From: Sphingomonas sp. LR60
Lineage (GTDB): Bacteria; Pseudomonadota; Alphaproteobacteria; Sphingomonadales; Sphingomonadaceae
DNA: 64,000 nt
Reading direction: 5' to 3'
Assembly: GCF_036855935.1 (NCBI RefSeq)
Contig: NZ_JASPFK010000001.1
Coordinates: forward strand, 1,483,501-1,547,500
The notes beneath the pieces are model-generated. The model saw nothing but the letters and a program-made list of their open reading frames with translations, was not told the origin of the DNA and ran no database searches. Of the stretch, positions 46,729-56,218 are shown piece after piece. Made by a program: the position numbers and the translations under genes. Within the stretch, counting starts at the first letter, position 1, and every line of letters begins with the position of its first letter.

Positions 46729-48911
46729 CACGGCCCGTGAGTATCGCGCGTAAGGATGCCGAAGCCGCGCTCGATCTGGACGACCCGTTCGTCGAGCGCG
46801 ACGGCAATCGCTACTTCAACCGTGAGCAATCGTGGCTGGCCTTCAACCGTCGCGTACTGGAAGAAGCGTGCAACCCCGCGCATCCGCTGCTGGAACGCCT
46901 CCGCTTCCTCGCGATTTCCGGCGGAAACCTCGACGAATTCTTCATGGTCCGCGTCGCGGGTCTCAAGGGGCAGCAGCTTCAGGACGTCGAGGCGCGCTCG
47001 GCCGACGGTTTGACTCCCGGACAGCAACTCGCGGCGATCGTCGAGCAGGCCGATGCCCTGATGGCCAGCCAGCACGCGGTGTGGCGCGATATCCGCCGCG
47101 AGATGGACGAGGCCGGCATCTCGGTGCTGGCCAGCCGCTCGCTGGAACGGCTCGACGACGAGCAGCGCGCGTGGCTCGACACCTATTTCCAGGAGCAATT
47201 GCTCCCCGTCATCACCCCGCAGGCGCTCGATCCCGCGCATCCGTTCCCGTTCATGCCCAACAAGGGCATGGCAGTGATGTTCGATCTGGTGCGCCGTTCG
47301 GACTCCGAGCCGATCCGCGAACTGGTGATGTTGCCCGCGGCGATGCCGCGCTTCGTGCGCTTGCCCGGCAGCGAACGCGCTTCATACGTCGCGATTGAAT
47401 CGGTCCTCAAGCGCTTCTCACATATGCTTTTTCCTGGCTATGACGTGCTGGGGGCGGCGGAATTCCGGGTGCTGCGCGACAGCGATATCGAGATTGAGGA
47501 AGAAGCGGAGGATCTGGTCCGCTACTTCGCCAACGCGATCAAGCGGCGCCGACGCGGACGCGTCATCCGGCTCGAGCTGGAGACGGGAATGCCCGACGGG
47601 CTCGCGCAGGCGCTCCGCGAGGAACTGGGCGGTGCCGACACGATCATCACGGAAACCGGATCGTTCCTCGGCATGGGCGACCTGTCGTTGCTGGCGGACG
47701 AAGATCGCCCCGACCTGAAGTTCGTCCCGTTCACGCCACGTTTTCCCGAACGAATTAGGGAGTTTGGCGGCGATTGCTTCGCAGCGATCCGAAGCAAGGA
47801 CATCGTCGTCCATCACCCGTACGAGACGTTCGATGTCGTACTGGCCTTCCTCAAGCAGGCCGCGAACGACCCTGACGTCGTGGCGATCAAGCAGACCCTG
47901 TACCGCGCGGGCAAGCAGTCGGCCGTCATCAGCGCACTGATCGCCGCTGCGGAGGCGGGCAAGTCAGTGACCGCGGTGGTCGAACTCAAGGCGCGCTTCG
48001 ACGAGGAGCAAAACCTGCAATGGGCCAGCGCGCTGGAGCGGGCAGGGGTGCAGGTCGTCTACGGCTTCATCGAGTGGAAGACCCACGCCAAGGTGGCGAT
48101 GGTGGTGCGTCGCGAGAATGGTAAATTCCGCACCTACTGCCACTTCGGGACCGGAAACTATCACCCGATCACGGCGAAAATATATACTGATCTCAGTTTC
48201 TTCACCGCCGATCCTCGCATCGGACGTGATGCCGCGCGGATGTTCAATTACATCACGGGCTATGTCGAGCCGGCCGGCATGGAGATGGTCGTGCTCAGCC
48301 CGCGCGCGTTGCGTGAGCGCTTGCTGGCGCGGATCGACGCCGAGATCGAGCATGTGCGCGCCGGTCGTGCCGGATCGATCTGGGCAAAGATGAATTCGCT
48401 GGTCGATCCGATCATCATCGAAAAACTGTACGAGGCGAGCTGCGCCGGGGTGGAGATCGACCTGATAGTGCGCGGGATTTGCTGCCTGCGGCCGAAGGTG
48501 CCGGGCATGTCGGAGAACATCCGGGTGAAGTCGGTGGTCGGGCGCTTTCTCGAACACAGCCGCATCGCTGCGTTCGGCAATGGTGCGCCGCTGCCGAACG
48601 ACGGCGCGGTGGTCTATATTTCCTCGGCAGACTGGATGCCGCGCAATTTCGACCGCCGGGTCGAATATCTGCTCCCGCTGGAAAACGAGACCGTCCACGA
48701 TCAGGTGCTCGACCAAGTGATGGTCGCCAATCTGATCGACAATGAGCAGAGCTGGGAGCTGGAGGCGGACGGCAGCTATGTCCGCGATACGCCCGGCGAG
48801 AAGCCGTTCAACCTGCACCGCTATTTCATGGTCAATCCGTCGCTGTCCGGGCGCGGCGCGGCACTGGACGGCGACGAGGTGCCGGTGCTGTCGTTGAGGC
48901 GCAAGCGTTGA
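46725..48911 (+). CDS. ppk1: Polyphosphate kinase PPK1
   Basis: A 728-residue enzyme that reversibly makes polyphosphate from ATP. N-terminal domain: YFNREQSWLAFNRRVLEEA. Catalytic blocks include KQTLYRAGKQSAVISALIAAAEAG, VELKARFDEEQNLQWA, and WKTHAKVAMVVRRENG, whose His is the phosphorylated residue; RTYCHFGTGNYHPITAKIYTD and ARMFNYITGYVEP follow. Full length. It is coupled on both sides: to hdaA (ATGA overlap) and to the exopolyphosphatase, so synthesis and breakdown of polyphosphate are encoded together. Confidence 0.97.
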   Translation: MTRPVSIARKDAEAALDLDDPFVERDGNRYFNREQSWLAFNRRVLEEACNPAHPLLERLRFLAISGGNLDEFFMVRVAGLKGQQLQDVEARSADGLTPGQQLAAIVEQADALMASQHAVWRDIRREMDEAGISVLASRSLERLDDEQRAWLDTYFQEQLLPVITPQALDPAHPFPFMPNKGMAVMFDLVRRSDSEPIRELVMLPAAMPRFVRLPGSERASYVAIESVLKRFSHMLFPGYDVLGAAEFRVLRDSDIEIEEEAEDLVRYFANAIKRRRRGRVIRLELETGMPDGLAQALREELGGADTIITETGSFLGMGDLSLLADEDRPDLKFVPFTPRFPERIREFGGDCFAAIRSKDIVVHHPYETFDVVLAFLKQAANDPDVVAIKQTLYRAGKQSAVISALIAAAEAGKSVTAVVELKARFDEEQNLQWASALERAGVQVVYGFIEWKTHAKVAMVVRRENGKFRTYCHFGTGNYHPITAKIYTDLSFFTADPRIGRDAARMFNYITGYVEPAGMEMVVLSPRALRERLLARIDAEIEHVRAGRAGSIWAKMNSLVDPIIIEKLYEASCAGVEIDLIVRGICCLRPKVPGMSENIRVKSVVGRFLEHSRIAAFGNGAPLPNDGAVVYISSADWMPRNFDRRVEYLLPLENETVHDQVLDQVMVANLIDNEQSWELEADGSYVRDTPGEKPFNLHRYFMVNPSLSGRGAALDGDEVPVLSLRRKR

Positions 48912-48946
48912 GGTGGCCGAAGCGCGGGGCGGAAGAAGTGGATGCC

Positions 48947-50395
48947 GTGACCGCCGCCGAACCGCGTACCGCAATCATCGACATCGGTTCGAACTCGATC
49001 CGGCTGGTCGTCTATCAAGGCCCGCCACGGCTGCCCGCGATCCTGTTCAATGAAAAGGTGCTGGCAGGGCTGGGCCGCAGCCTCGCCGAAAGCGGGTCGA
49101 TCGATCAGCAGGCGATGGCGCTCGCGCAGACGGCGCTGCGACGCTTCGCCGCTTTGGCTCACGCCATGGACGTCACCACGCTGCGCACCGTTGCGACCGC
49201 TGCGGTCCGCGATGCAAGCAATGGCGCCGACCTCATCGCCGTTGCCGAGGCGGCCGGGCTTTCGGTCGAGATCCTGCCCGGCGAAAAGGAAGCAGAGGCA
49301 GCGGGTTACGGAGTGCTCTCGGGCATTCCCGGCGCCGACGGCATCGTCGGTGACCTGGGCGGAGGCAGCCTCGAGCTGGTGCGGGTGCGGCGCGGCGAGT
49401 TGCTGGGACGCGCGTCCTTCCCGCTCGGCGTGCTGCGTATTCCGGCGTTGCGCGACAAGGGGCGGCTCGACCGGCGGGTCAATGCGTTGCTGGAGGAAAG
49501 CGGCTGGCTCGGCGCGGGCAAGGGGCTACCCTTCTATCTGGTCGGCGGATCGTGGCGCGCGCTGGCGCGGCTCGATATGGAAGCGACCCGCTATCCGCTG
49601 CCGGTGATCCACCAATATGCGATGTCGGAGGAGACGGTCACCCGCCTGCGCCGCACGCTCGCGCACGTCGGCAAAGCGCGCCTGAAGAACGTGCCCGGCC
49701 TGTCCTCAGGCCGTATCCCGACGCTCGCCGACGCCGCGGCGCTGCTCTCGGCGATGCTGAAGCACCTGCGCAGCAGCGGTACGATCGTCTCGGCCTATGG
49801 CCTGCGCGAGGGACTGCTCTACGAACGGCTTTCGCCGGCACAGCGCGCTGCCGATCCACTGATCGTCGCCGCGCGTGACGAGGGACGGCGCAGCGGACGG
49901 TTTCCCGAACATGGCGATTTGCTCGACCGCTGGATCGCGCCGCTGTTCGGTGACGATCGGCGGGCCGACGCGCGCTTGCGGATCGCCGCCTGTCATCTCG
50001 CCGATGTCGGCTGGCGCGCCAATCCCGATTTCCGTGCCGAACGTGGTGTCGAGATCGCGCTGCACGGCAATTGGGTAGGGATCGACGCGCGCGGACGCGC
50101 GATGCTGGCGCAGGCATTGTGGACCGCCCTCGGCGGGGCGACCGACAGTCCTGCGCCGCTGGTCGCGCTCGCGGGCGAGCCGGCGTTGCGCCGTGCGGTG
50201 CAATGGGGGCTCGCGATCCGGCTCGGCCAACGTCTCAGCGGCGGATTGGCGGCACCGCTGACGCGGGCGGCGATCAGCGTCGAGGACGGCGTCCTGCGGC
50301 TCCAGCCGGGGGACGCGGCGCTCTACGGCGAAACCGTCCAGAAGCGCCATCGCGCGCTCGCAGCGATGATGGGGATGCAGCCGGCAATGGCGTAA
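48947..50395 (+). CDS. ppx: Exopolyphosphatase, Ppx/GppA family
   Basis: A 482-residue phosphatase of the actin-like ASKHA fold that removes terminal phosphates from polyphosphate, and possibly pppGpp. The phosphate-1 motif is AIIDIGSNSIRLVVY and phosphate-2 is VGDLGGGSLELVRV. A C-terminal HD-like helical region follows (residues about 310 on). The GTG at 48947 is chosen: GGAAGAAG lies nine bases or so upstream and the protein starts close to its conserved motif. A TTG at 48908, overlapping the ppk1 stop, and a GTG at 48938 are alternatives in the same frame. Confidence 0.92.
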   Translation: MTAAEPRTAIIDIGSNSIRLVVYQGPPRLPAILFNEKVLAGLGRSLAESGSIDQQAMALAQTALRRFAALAHAMDVTTLRTVATAAVRDASNGADLIAVAEAAGLSVEILPGEKEAEAAGYGVLSGIPGADGIVGDLGGGSLELVRVRRGELLGRASFPLGVLRIPALRDKGRLDRRVNALLEESGWLGAGKGLPFYLVGGSWRALARLDMEATRYPLPVIHQYAMSEETVTRLRRTLAHVGKARLKNVPGLSSGRIPTLADAAALLSAMLKHLRSSGTIVSAYGLREGLLYERLSPAQRAADPLIVAARDEGRRSGRFPEHGDLLDRWIAPLFGDDRRADARLRIAACHLADVGWRANPDFRAERGVEIALHGNWVGIDARGRAMLAQALWTALGGATDSPAPLVALAGEPALRRAVQWGLAIRLGQRLSGGLAAPLTRAAISVEDGVLRLQPGDAALYGETVQKRHRALAAMMGMQPAMA

Positions 50396-50490
50396 GGCCC
50401 GTCCGCAAAGGGGGCGATGGCATTCGAACATGACCGATCGCTCATCTTCCGGATAGACGATCGCGAAGGCACGCCGGGCAGAAGCGCCGT

Positions 50491-50868
50491 ATGAGCGAGC
50501 CGCTTCCTTCCGATCAGCTGCTGCACGAGCCTGGTGGACGTTCGCGCTCGGCGCTCGACGAACGGGTGTGTCGGCTGATCTGCCCGATGGCCGCGGCGAT
50601 GGTCGGCGTGTGCCTGACCGGGATCGGACTGCTGCATGTCGGGATCGCCTGGGGCAAGCGCGCGAGCTTCGCCGACGATCTGCTCGCGATCGACTCGCTC
50701 ATCTTCCTGATCGCGATGCTGGCCTCCTATCTTGCGGTACGCACGCCGGACCCGCGGCGGCATGCGTGGCTCCACCGGCTGGAGCAGGTCGCCGACGCGA
50801 GCTTCATCCTCGCGATGCTGCTGCTCACTGCCGCCTGCTTCGTCATCACCTATGCCGTGAGTGCCTGA
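50491..50868 (+). CDS. Three-helix membrane protein of unknown function
   Basis: A 125-residue product with a polar N-terminus and three clear hydrophobic helices: LICPMAAAMVGVCLTGIGLLHVGIAW, SLIFLIAMLASYLAV and FILAMLLLTAACFVITYAV. No family recognised by eye. It ends two bases before the ATG of the VirJ-like gene, so the two are cotranscribed and probably coupled. Confidence 0.7.
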   Translation: MSEPLPSDQLLHEPGGRSRSALDERVCRLICPMAAAMVGVCLTGIGLLHVGIAWGKRASFADDLLAIDSLIFLIAMLASYLAVRTPDPRRHAWLHRLEQVADASFILAMLLLTAACFVITYAVSA

Positions 50869-50870
50869 CC

Positions 50871-51599
50871 ATGCCGATGCCGCCCCGCAACTGGTTGGCG
50901 ATCGTGGCGGGTGCGGCCGCCGCGATGGCGCTGCTCGTCGTCGGGGGGATCGGGTATCTCGGCTATTACGGCGGCCCCATTCTCCGCGACTTCCCCGCGA
51001 CGGCACCGACGCCCGCGACGGAGCGGGACATGCGCGTCCTGTTCCTCTCGGGAGACATGGGCATCAATGCCGGAATGGGCCCGCGCTTGATCGCGGCGTT
51101 GAACGCCGCCGGGTTACCCGTTCTGGCGTTCAATTCACTGACCGCCTTCGGCACCCGCCGCACCCCGGACGAGGCCGCGGCGATCGTCGCAGATGCGGTG
51201 CAGCGTGCCGAGCGGATGCCGGGAACGTCGCGGGTCGTGCTGATCGGGCAATCGTTCGGCGCGGATATGCTGCAATATGCCAGCGCGAGATTGCCTCGAC
51301 CGTTGCGGCCGAAGGTGACGCAAGTGGTCTTGCTCGTCCCCGGTAACACGTTGCTCTTCAAGGCCAGTCCCGGCGGCATCCTCGACGCGGCCCCCGACGC
51401 GGCTGCCTTGCCGAGCGCCCGCCGGATCGACTGGACCAACTTGACCTGCATTCAGGGCAGGGAGGAAAGCGTCAGCCTGTGCCCGCTGTTGCACGGCGCC
51501 AACGTGCGGCGCATCGCGCTGCCGGGCGGGCATTTCATGAACTATGACGTGCCGCTGATCGCGCGGACACTGCGCGCCGTGATGGCAAACGGTCGCTGA
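50871..51599 (+). CDS. VirJ/AcvB-like alpha/beta hydrolase
   Basis: A 242-residue protein with an N-terminal membrane anchor or signal (WLAIVAGAAAAMALLVVGGIGYLGYY) and a periplasmic alpha/beta-hydrolase-like domain of the bacterial virulence protein VirJ family. The nucleophile elbow is VLIGQSFGADMLQYA (Gly-x-Ser-x-Gly), the His region is GGHFMNYD, and MRVLFLSGDMGI is the first strand. In Agrobacterium, relatives assist type IV secretion or cleave lysyl-phosphatidylglycerol (AcvB). mprF, the gene family that makes such lipids, lies less than 1 kb downstream, which supports the second role. Confidence 0.8.
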   Translation: MPMPPRNWLAIVAGAAAAMALLVVGGIGYLGYYGGPILRDFPATAPTPATERDMRVLFLSGDMGINAGMGPRLIAALNAAGLPVLAFNSLTAFGTRRTPDEAAAIVADAVQRAERMPGTSRVVLIGQSFGADMLQYASARLPRPLRPKVTQVVLLVPGNTLLFKASPGGILDAAPDAAALPSARRIDWTNLTCIQGREESVSLCPLLHGANVRRIALPGGHFMNYDVPLIARTLRAVMANGR

Positions 51600-51689
51600 G
51601 CCGTCATCTTCATTACAGATAATTCAGTCGTCGTCGACGTGCCGGCAATCAATAGCGGCCTAAGGTCGGCAGATCACAGGGGATCACAT

Positions 51690-52133
51690 ATGTTCGCTTC
51701 TCGCTTCGCCGCGGCTGTCGCCGTCTTGCTGACGGTCGCCGCCGGCCCCGCCGGGGCGCAACCGCAAAATGCCGCGCCGCCGCCGACGATCTACGGGACG
51801 TGGATGAACCCCTACAAGAGCGTCGCGGTGCGCACCGGTCCGTGTGGCGAACGGCTGTGCGGTTGGATCGTGTGGGCGAATGAAGAAGCGCAGACCGACG
51901 CGCGCGACGGCGGCACGCCGAAGCTGATCGGCACCGCGCTGCTGGAAAATTACCGCGCGGAGAAGCCGGGAAGCTGGTCGGGCACCGTGTTCGTCCCCGA
52001 CATGAACCGCCGCTTCTATTCGATCATCCAGCAAGTCGGGCCGGATCAGATGAAGGTGAAGGGCTGCATCCTCGGCGGGCTGCTCTGCAAGTCGCAGCTG
52101 TGGCACCGCATTGCGGACGTTCCCCATGCTTGA
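51690..52133 (+). CDS. DUF2147 family secreted protein
   Basis: A 147-residue exported protein. The signal peptide is AAVAVLLTVAAGPAGA, cleaved before QPQNA. The DUF2147 body is recognised from IYGTWMNPYKSVAVRTGPCGERLCGWIVWANEEA and the end VKGCILGGLLCKSQLWHRI, with four Cys that could form two disulfides. Function unknown; fatty-acid-binding-like beta folds are proposed for relatives. Start 51690 is preceded by AGGGGAT. The end overlaps mprF by eight bases. Confidence 0.85.
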   Translation: MFASRFAAAVAVLLTVAAGPAGAQPQNAAPPPTIYGTWMNPYKSVAVRTGPCGERLCGWIVWANEEAQTDARDGGTPKLIGTALLENYRAEKPGSWSGTVFVPDMNRRFYSIIQQVGPDQMKVKGCILGGLLCKSQLWHRIADVPHA

Positions 52134-54696
52134 GGTTCGGCGGTGGCTGGCGCGACATCGCACCGCGTTGTCGCTGGTCATGGTGCTGGTGCTGATCGGG
52201 CTTGGGTTCGCCGCGATGCAGCAGCTCACCCGCGAACTGCATTTCTCGCATATCCGCGCCGCGCTTCACGCGTTGACGCCGTGGCAGATCGCCGCATCCT
52301 TGATCTTCACCGCGCTCAGCTATCTGACGTTGACGGGCTATGACGTGCTGGCGTTGCGGATCATCGGGCGGCCGCTGCCGTCGCGGGTCGCGGCGCTTGC
52401 GTCATTCACCAGCTACACGCTCAGCCACAATCTCGGGCTCTCGCTGCTGACCGGCGGGTCGGCACGCTACCGCATCTACACCGCCGCCGGGCTCGACGGG
52501 CCCGATGTTGCGCGGGTGATCGGGATCGCGAGCGCGACCTTCTGGAGCGGGGTAGTCACGGTCGCTTCGATCGCGCTGCTGGCCCGCAACGGCCCGATCG
52601 ACCTGGCCGGGATCACCATTCCCGCAGGCGTGTCGCATGGGATCGCCGCGACGGTGCTGGTGCTGATCGCCGCGGTCGTCATGCTGTGCGGCAATGCGAA
52701 CGGCCCGCTGCGCATCTGGCGATTGAGCGTACCTTTGCCGAGCTTCGGTCAGGCGCTGGCGCAGATCGGCCTCGCGGTGCTCGACACCGGGACCGCCGCG
52801 GCAGCGCTGTTCGTGCTCGTCCACGGCGCCGAGCCGTCGCTGCTGCCCGCGTTCATCCTCGCTTATGCGCTCGGGATCGTCGCGGCAGTGCTCGCGCATG
52901 TCCCCGGCGGGATCGGCGTGTTCGAGGCGGTGGTGCTCGCGGTGCTGCCGGGCGACCGCTCGATCGCGTTTGCGGCGCTAATCGCCTATCGCGTCATCTA
53001 TTACCTGCTGCCGCTCGCCGTCGCGGTCGCGATCCTCGCATGGCGCGAAGGGTTGCGGCGGCGACACCTGCTCAATCACCCGCTGTCGTCGCGATTGTTG
53101 CGCGACGGGCGTGCGGTCGCCAACGGCATCGCGCCGCTCGCGCTGTCGGCCGCGACCTTCATGGGCGGCGCGATGCTGCTGCTGTCCGGGTCGCTGCCGT
53201 CGCTCCATGCGCGGATGGGCGCGCTCGCGTCGATCGTGCCGCTGCCGTTCATCGAGGCGAGCCACATCGCCGGCAGCCTGGTCGGCACGGGGTTGCTGCT
53301 GCTTGCGCCCGGGCTTTATCGCCGGCTGGATGGCGCGTTCGTCGCGACGCGCGCGCTGCTGCTCGCCGGGGCGGCCTTCTCGCTCGCCAAGGGCATCGAT
53401 TACGAGGAGGCGATCGCGTGCCTCACACTCGCTGCGATGCTGCAATGGACGCGCGGCGCTTTCTACCGGCGGACCGCGTTGACCCAGATCCGCTGGTCGG
53501 CGGGCTGGCTGTCGGCGGTGCTGGTCGTGCTCGCGGCGGCGGTGTGGATCGGGCTGTTCGCCTATCGCCGCGTTCCATACGAGGATGATCTCTGGTGGCG
53601 GTTCGCGTTGAAGGGGGATGCGCCGCGCTTCCTGCGCGGTACGCTCGCGGCGACGGTGGCGCTGTTCGCAGCATTGGTGTGGCGGTGGATGTCGCCGCCG
53701 AAGGCACCCGAACCGCGCGCGTTCGAACCGGAGGCGCTCAGCCGGGCGCTGGCGCTCGCCGATCGCACCGACGCGATGCTCGCGATGATTGACGACAAGC
53801 GACTGCTGTTCTCCGAATCCGGCGCGGCGATGCTGATGTATCAGGTGCGCGGCGCGAGCTGGATCGTCATGGGCGACCCGGTCGGATCGCGCGACGACTG
53901 GCCCGAACTGCTGTGGCGGATCCGCGACAAGGCCGATCAGGCGCAGGGCCGGTTGATGCTGTACCAGGTCACTGGCCCGGTGCTCGAACTCGCGATCGGC
54001 ATGGGGCTCCACGTCATCAAATATGGCGAGGAGGCGATCATCGACCTGCCCGATTTCACGCTGGAGACGCCGCGGCTACGCTCGGTGCGCAAGGCGGAGC
54101 GCGCGGCGGCGCGGCGCGGGCTGTGTTTCCGGATCGTGCCCGCAGCCGCAGTGCCGGTGGTGCTGGACGAGCTGGCGGAAATTTCGAACGAATGGATGGC
54201 GTCGAAGGGTCATGCCGAAAAGAGCTTCAGTCTCGGCCATTTCAGCCGCGAGTATATGCAGCGCTTCGACGTCGCGCTGGTGATGGACGGCGAACGCATC
54301 GCCGCCTTCGCCAACCTCTGGCTGACCGAGAATCATGCCGAGGCGTCGGTCGATCTCATGCGGCATCGCGACGATGCACCGCATGGCACGATGGACTTCC
54401 TCTTCGTCAATATCCTGCAATGGGCGAAGGATCGCGGCTACCAGCGCTTCTCGCTGGGTATCGCGCCATTGTCGGGGATTTCGGGGCGGCGGCTGGCACC
54501 CGCCTGGGCGCGCGCGGCATCCCTGGTCTTCCATCACGGAGAGCGCTTCTACGGCTTCCGCGGCCTGCGTAGCTACAAGGAGAAATTCGCGCCGCGGTGG
54601 GAGCCGCGATATATTGCGGGTCCGAAGGGGATCGCGATGATCCGCACGTTGCGCGATCTGTCGCGGCTGATCGGGCACGCACCCGCCGGGTCGTGA
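52126..54696 (+). CDS. mprF: Bifunctional lysylphosphatidylglycerol synthase/flippase MprF-like
   Basis: An 856-residue membrane enzyme. About 13-14 hydrophobic helices cover residues 15-530 (flippase part, including TSYTLSHNLGLSLLTGGSARYRIY and AHVPGGIGVFEAVVLAVLPG). The C-terminal cytosolic DUF2156 domain holds two GNAT-like folds that transfer lysine or alanine from tRNA to phosphatidylglycerol, ending YGFRGLRSYKEKFAPRWEPRYI. It raises resistance to cationic peptides. The ATG at 52126 overlaps the DUF2147 gene. The amino acid used cannot be told. A VirJ/AcvB-like gene close upstream may encode the opposing lipid hydrolase. Confidence 0.92.
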   Translation: MLEVRRWLARHRTALSLVMVLVLIGLGFAAMQQLTRELHFSHIRAALHALTPWQIAASLIFTALSYLTLTGYDVLALRIIGRPLPSRVAALASFTSYTLSHNLGLSLLTGGSARYRIYTAAGLDGPDVARVIGIASATFWSGVVTVASIALLARNGPIDLAGITIPAGVSHGIAATVLVLIAAVVMLCGNANGPLRIWRLSVPLPSFGQALAQIGLAVLDTGTAAAALFVLVHGAEPSLLPAFILAYALGIVAAVLAHVPGGIGVFEAVVLAVLPGDRSIAFAALIAYRVIYYLLPLAVAVAILAWREGLRRRHLLNHPLSSRLLRDGRAVANGIAPLALSAATFMGGAMLLLSGSLPSLHARMGALASIVPLPFIEASHIAGSLVGTGLLLLAPGLYRRLDGAFVATRALLLAGAAFSLAKGIDYEEAIACLTLAAMLQWTRGAFYRRTALTQIRWSAGWLSAVLVVLAAAVWIGLFAYRRVPYEDDLWWRFALKGDAPRFLRGTLAATVALFAALVWRWMSPPKAPEPRAFEPEALSRALALADRTDAMLAMIDDKRLLFSESGAAMLMYQVRGASWIVMGDPVGSRDDWPELLWRIRDKADQAQGRLMLYQVTGPVLELAIGMGLHVIKYGEEAIIDLPDFTLETPRLRSVRKAERAAARRGLCFRIVPAAAVPVVLDELAEISNEWMASKGHAEKSFSLGHFSREYMQRFDVALVMDGERIAAFANLWLTENHAEASVDLMRHRDDAPHGTMDFLFVNILQWAKDRGYQRFSLGIAPLSGISGRRLAPAWARAASLVFHHGERFYGFRGLRSYKEKFAPRWEPRYIAGPKGIAMIRTLRDLSRLIGHAPAGS

Positions 54697-54726
54697 TCGA
54701 CCGCGGCGAGCGCGTTACCCGGCAGG

Positions 54727-55068
54727 TCAGCCCTTGGGCGCGGTCAGATGCGCGCTCAGGAACTTGTTCATCTCGAACATGCTGGCCGACTTCTTGCCGA
54801 AGATCTTCTCCAGCTTGTCGTCGGCGTTGATCTGCCGGCGATCCTTGGCGTCCTGCAGGTCGTGCTTCTTGATGTACTCCCACACCTTGCTGACGACCTC
54901 GCTACGCGGCAGGTCGTTCTTGCCGACGATCTCGGCGAGATCGGCCGAGGGAGTAACCGGGGCGGTGATGCCGCCGCGCGCGCCGCCAGCGGGCTTGCCG
55001 GTCGCCTTGACCTTCTTTTCCGCAGCCTTGGTTTCGTCCTTGCCGCGCTTTTCCGCCGACTTTGCCAT
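54727..55068 (-). CDS. SWIB/MDM2 domain protein
   Basis: A 113-residue protein. A Lys- and Ala-rich basic tail (residues 1-40) precedes a SWIB domain: ITAPVTPSADLAEIVGKNDLPRSEVVSKVWEYIKKHDLQDAKDRRQINADDKLEKIFGK. The domain is known from eukaryotic chromatin remodellers and from small proteins of alphaproteobacteria, chlamydiae and plant plastids, where a nucleoid or topology role is suspected. The basic tail suits DNA or RNA binding. It converges on mprF. Confidence 0.88.
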   Translation of the reverse strand: MAKSAEKRGKDETKAAEKKVKATGKPAGGARGGITAPVTPSADLAEIVGKNDLPRSEVVSKVWEYIKKHDLQDAKDRRQINADDKLEKIFGKKSASMFEMNKFLSAHLTAPKG

Positions 55069-55374
55069 GATTAGCTCCCTTCCTGATCTGCTCTTGGATG
55101 GCGCAACACCCGGGTGAGGCGCAAGTTCATCCTAACGACGTCTTATCAGCGGTTTTATGCGCGTACACAAGGAAGCACGAGACGGAAGGTCGCAGGCGTC
55201 GCTCGGGCCAGCGTGCGACGGCCTCCGTGCGCATGGGCTAGTTAACCTGCGAGGCCCAGGCCGATGCTGGTGCCGTCGGACCTTCCCGGTGTGGAACAGG
55301 CGGAAAATGCGCGGTGCTCGCGGGACGTGCAGTCTGCGCTGGCTGCATGCGACGGGTCGCCTGACCGATGATGC
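55069..55374. other. Gap between SWIB gene and EEP-family gene, no gene called
   Basis: This 306-bp region holds the minus-strand SWIB promoter region. An open plus-strand frame from 55157 yields 74 residues rich in Arg, Cys and Gly with no family resemblance, and is not called. AACGACGTCTT near 55135 is a weak dyad. Confidence 0.4.
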
Positions 55375-56073
55375 TTACTGAACGCTCAGTTCGGCCCAGA
55401 TCGGCAGGTGATCGGAGGCGACACGAGCGGCGGCGGACTGATGCACGCCGCACGCGTCGATTTGCCATTGTGGAGAGACCATGATCCGGTCGAGTCGCGC
55501 GATCGGGCGTCGCGCGTGGAAGCTCGGTCCGGTTTCAGCGAAGCGGAAGCAGGTACCGAAATCCCGCAGACAACCTGCGGAGCGGCTCCACTCGTTCAGG
55601 TCACCCATCATCACGGTCGGCGTTGACCCGGTGTCCGCGCCGATATGCGCGAGGATCGCGGCCGCCTGCTTCCGACGCCATAGGCCCGACAAATCGAGAT
55701 GCATCCCGACGATCCTGACGGTCGCCTCACCGATCGCAACTTCCGCCATCACCGCGCCACGCGGTTCCAGCGCGGGTAGATGCAATTGCGCGCAATCGAT
55801 GATCCGGGCGGACTTGCGCACCAATATCGCATTGCCGTGCCAGCCCATGCTCGTCGCGCGCATCCCGAGACCGACCGATTGCCAGTCGCTATGCTCCTCC
55901 AGCAGATGTTGCGTCAGGACAGCGGACCGCTGCCCGAACCGGCGATCCGCCTCCTGTAGCGCGACGAGATCGGCGTCCACCTCGCGGAGCACTTGTAGTA
56001 CCCGTTCCGGGCTGCGGCGGCGATCGGTGCCGATCGCCTTGCGGATGTTGTAGCTGGCGACTTTGATTTTCAT
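55375..56073 (-). CDS. Endonuclease/exonuclease/phosphatase family protein
   Basis: A 232-residue Mg-dependent phosphoesterase fold. It opens KIKVASYNIRKAIG (Asn metal-site neighbour), with DADLVALQEAD supplying the catalytic Glu, IVGMHLDL, MMGDLNEWSR carrying the Asp-x-Asn motif, and a final ASDHLPIWAEL with the Asp-His pair. The set is complete, so it is likely active, on DNA, lipid or nucleotide substrates. The start at 56073 is the family start; the frame is open to 56283 but overlaps the divergent gene. Confidence 0.88.
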   Translation of the reverse strand: MKIKVASYNIRKAIGTDRRRSPERVLQVLREVDADLVALQEADRRFGQRSAVLTQHLLEEHSDWQSVGLGMRATSMGWHGNAILVRKSARIIDCAQLHLPALEPRGAVMAEVAIGEATVRIVGMHLDLSGLWRRKQAAAILAHIGADTGSTPTVMMGDLNEWSRSAGCLRDFGTCFRFAETGPSFHARRPIARLDRIMVSPQWQIDACGVHQSAAARVASDHLPIWAELSVQ

Positions 56074-56218
56074 TGTCCGGCGCAACGACTGAGCGGCGTG
56101 CGGGTTGCAGCGTGCCCATTTGCCGCCAGCAAAAGCGGTGGACGCTTCGCCACCGACAAAGCAAACATCACCATAATTGGTCGCCTTGATACGAATCGCG
56201 GTGAGGGGGCATTCGCAA

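Noticed and set aside
55157..55381. Plus-strand 74-codon frame
   Set aside because: Composition (Arg, Cys, Gly, Trp) is unlike a protein gene, no family is recognised, and it runs into the 3' end of the opposite gene.
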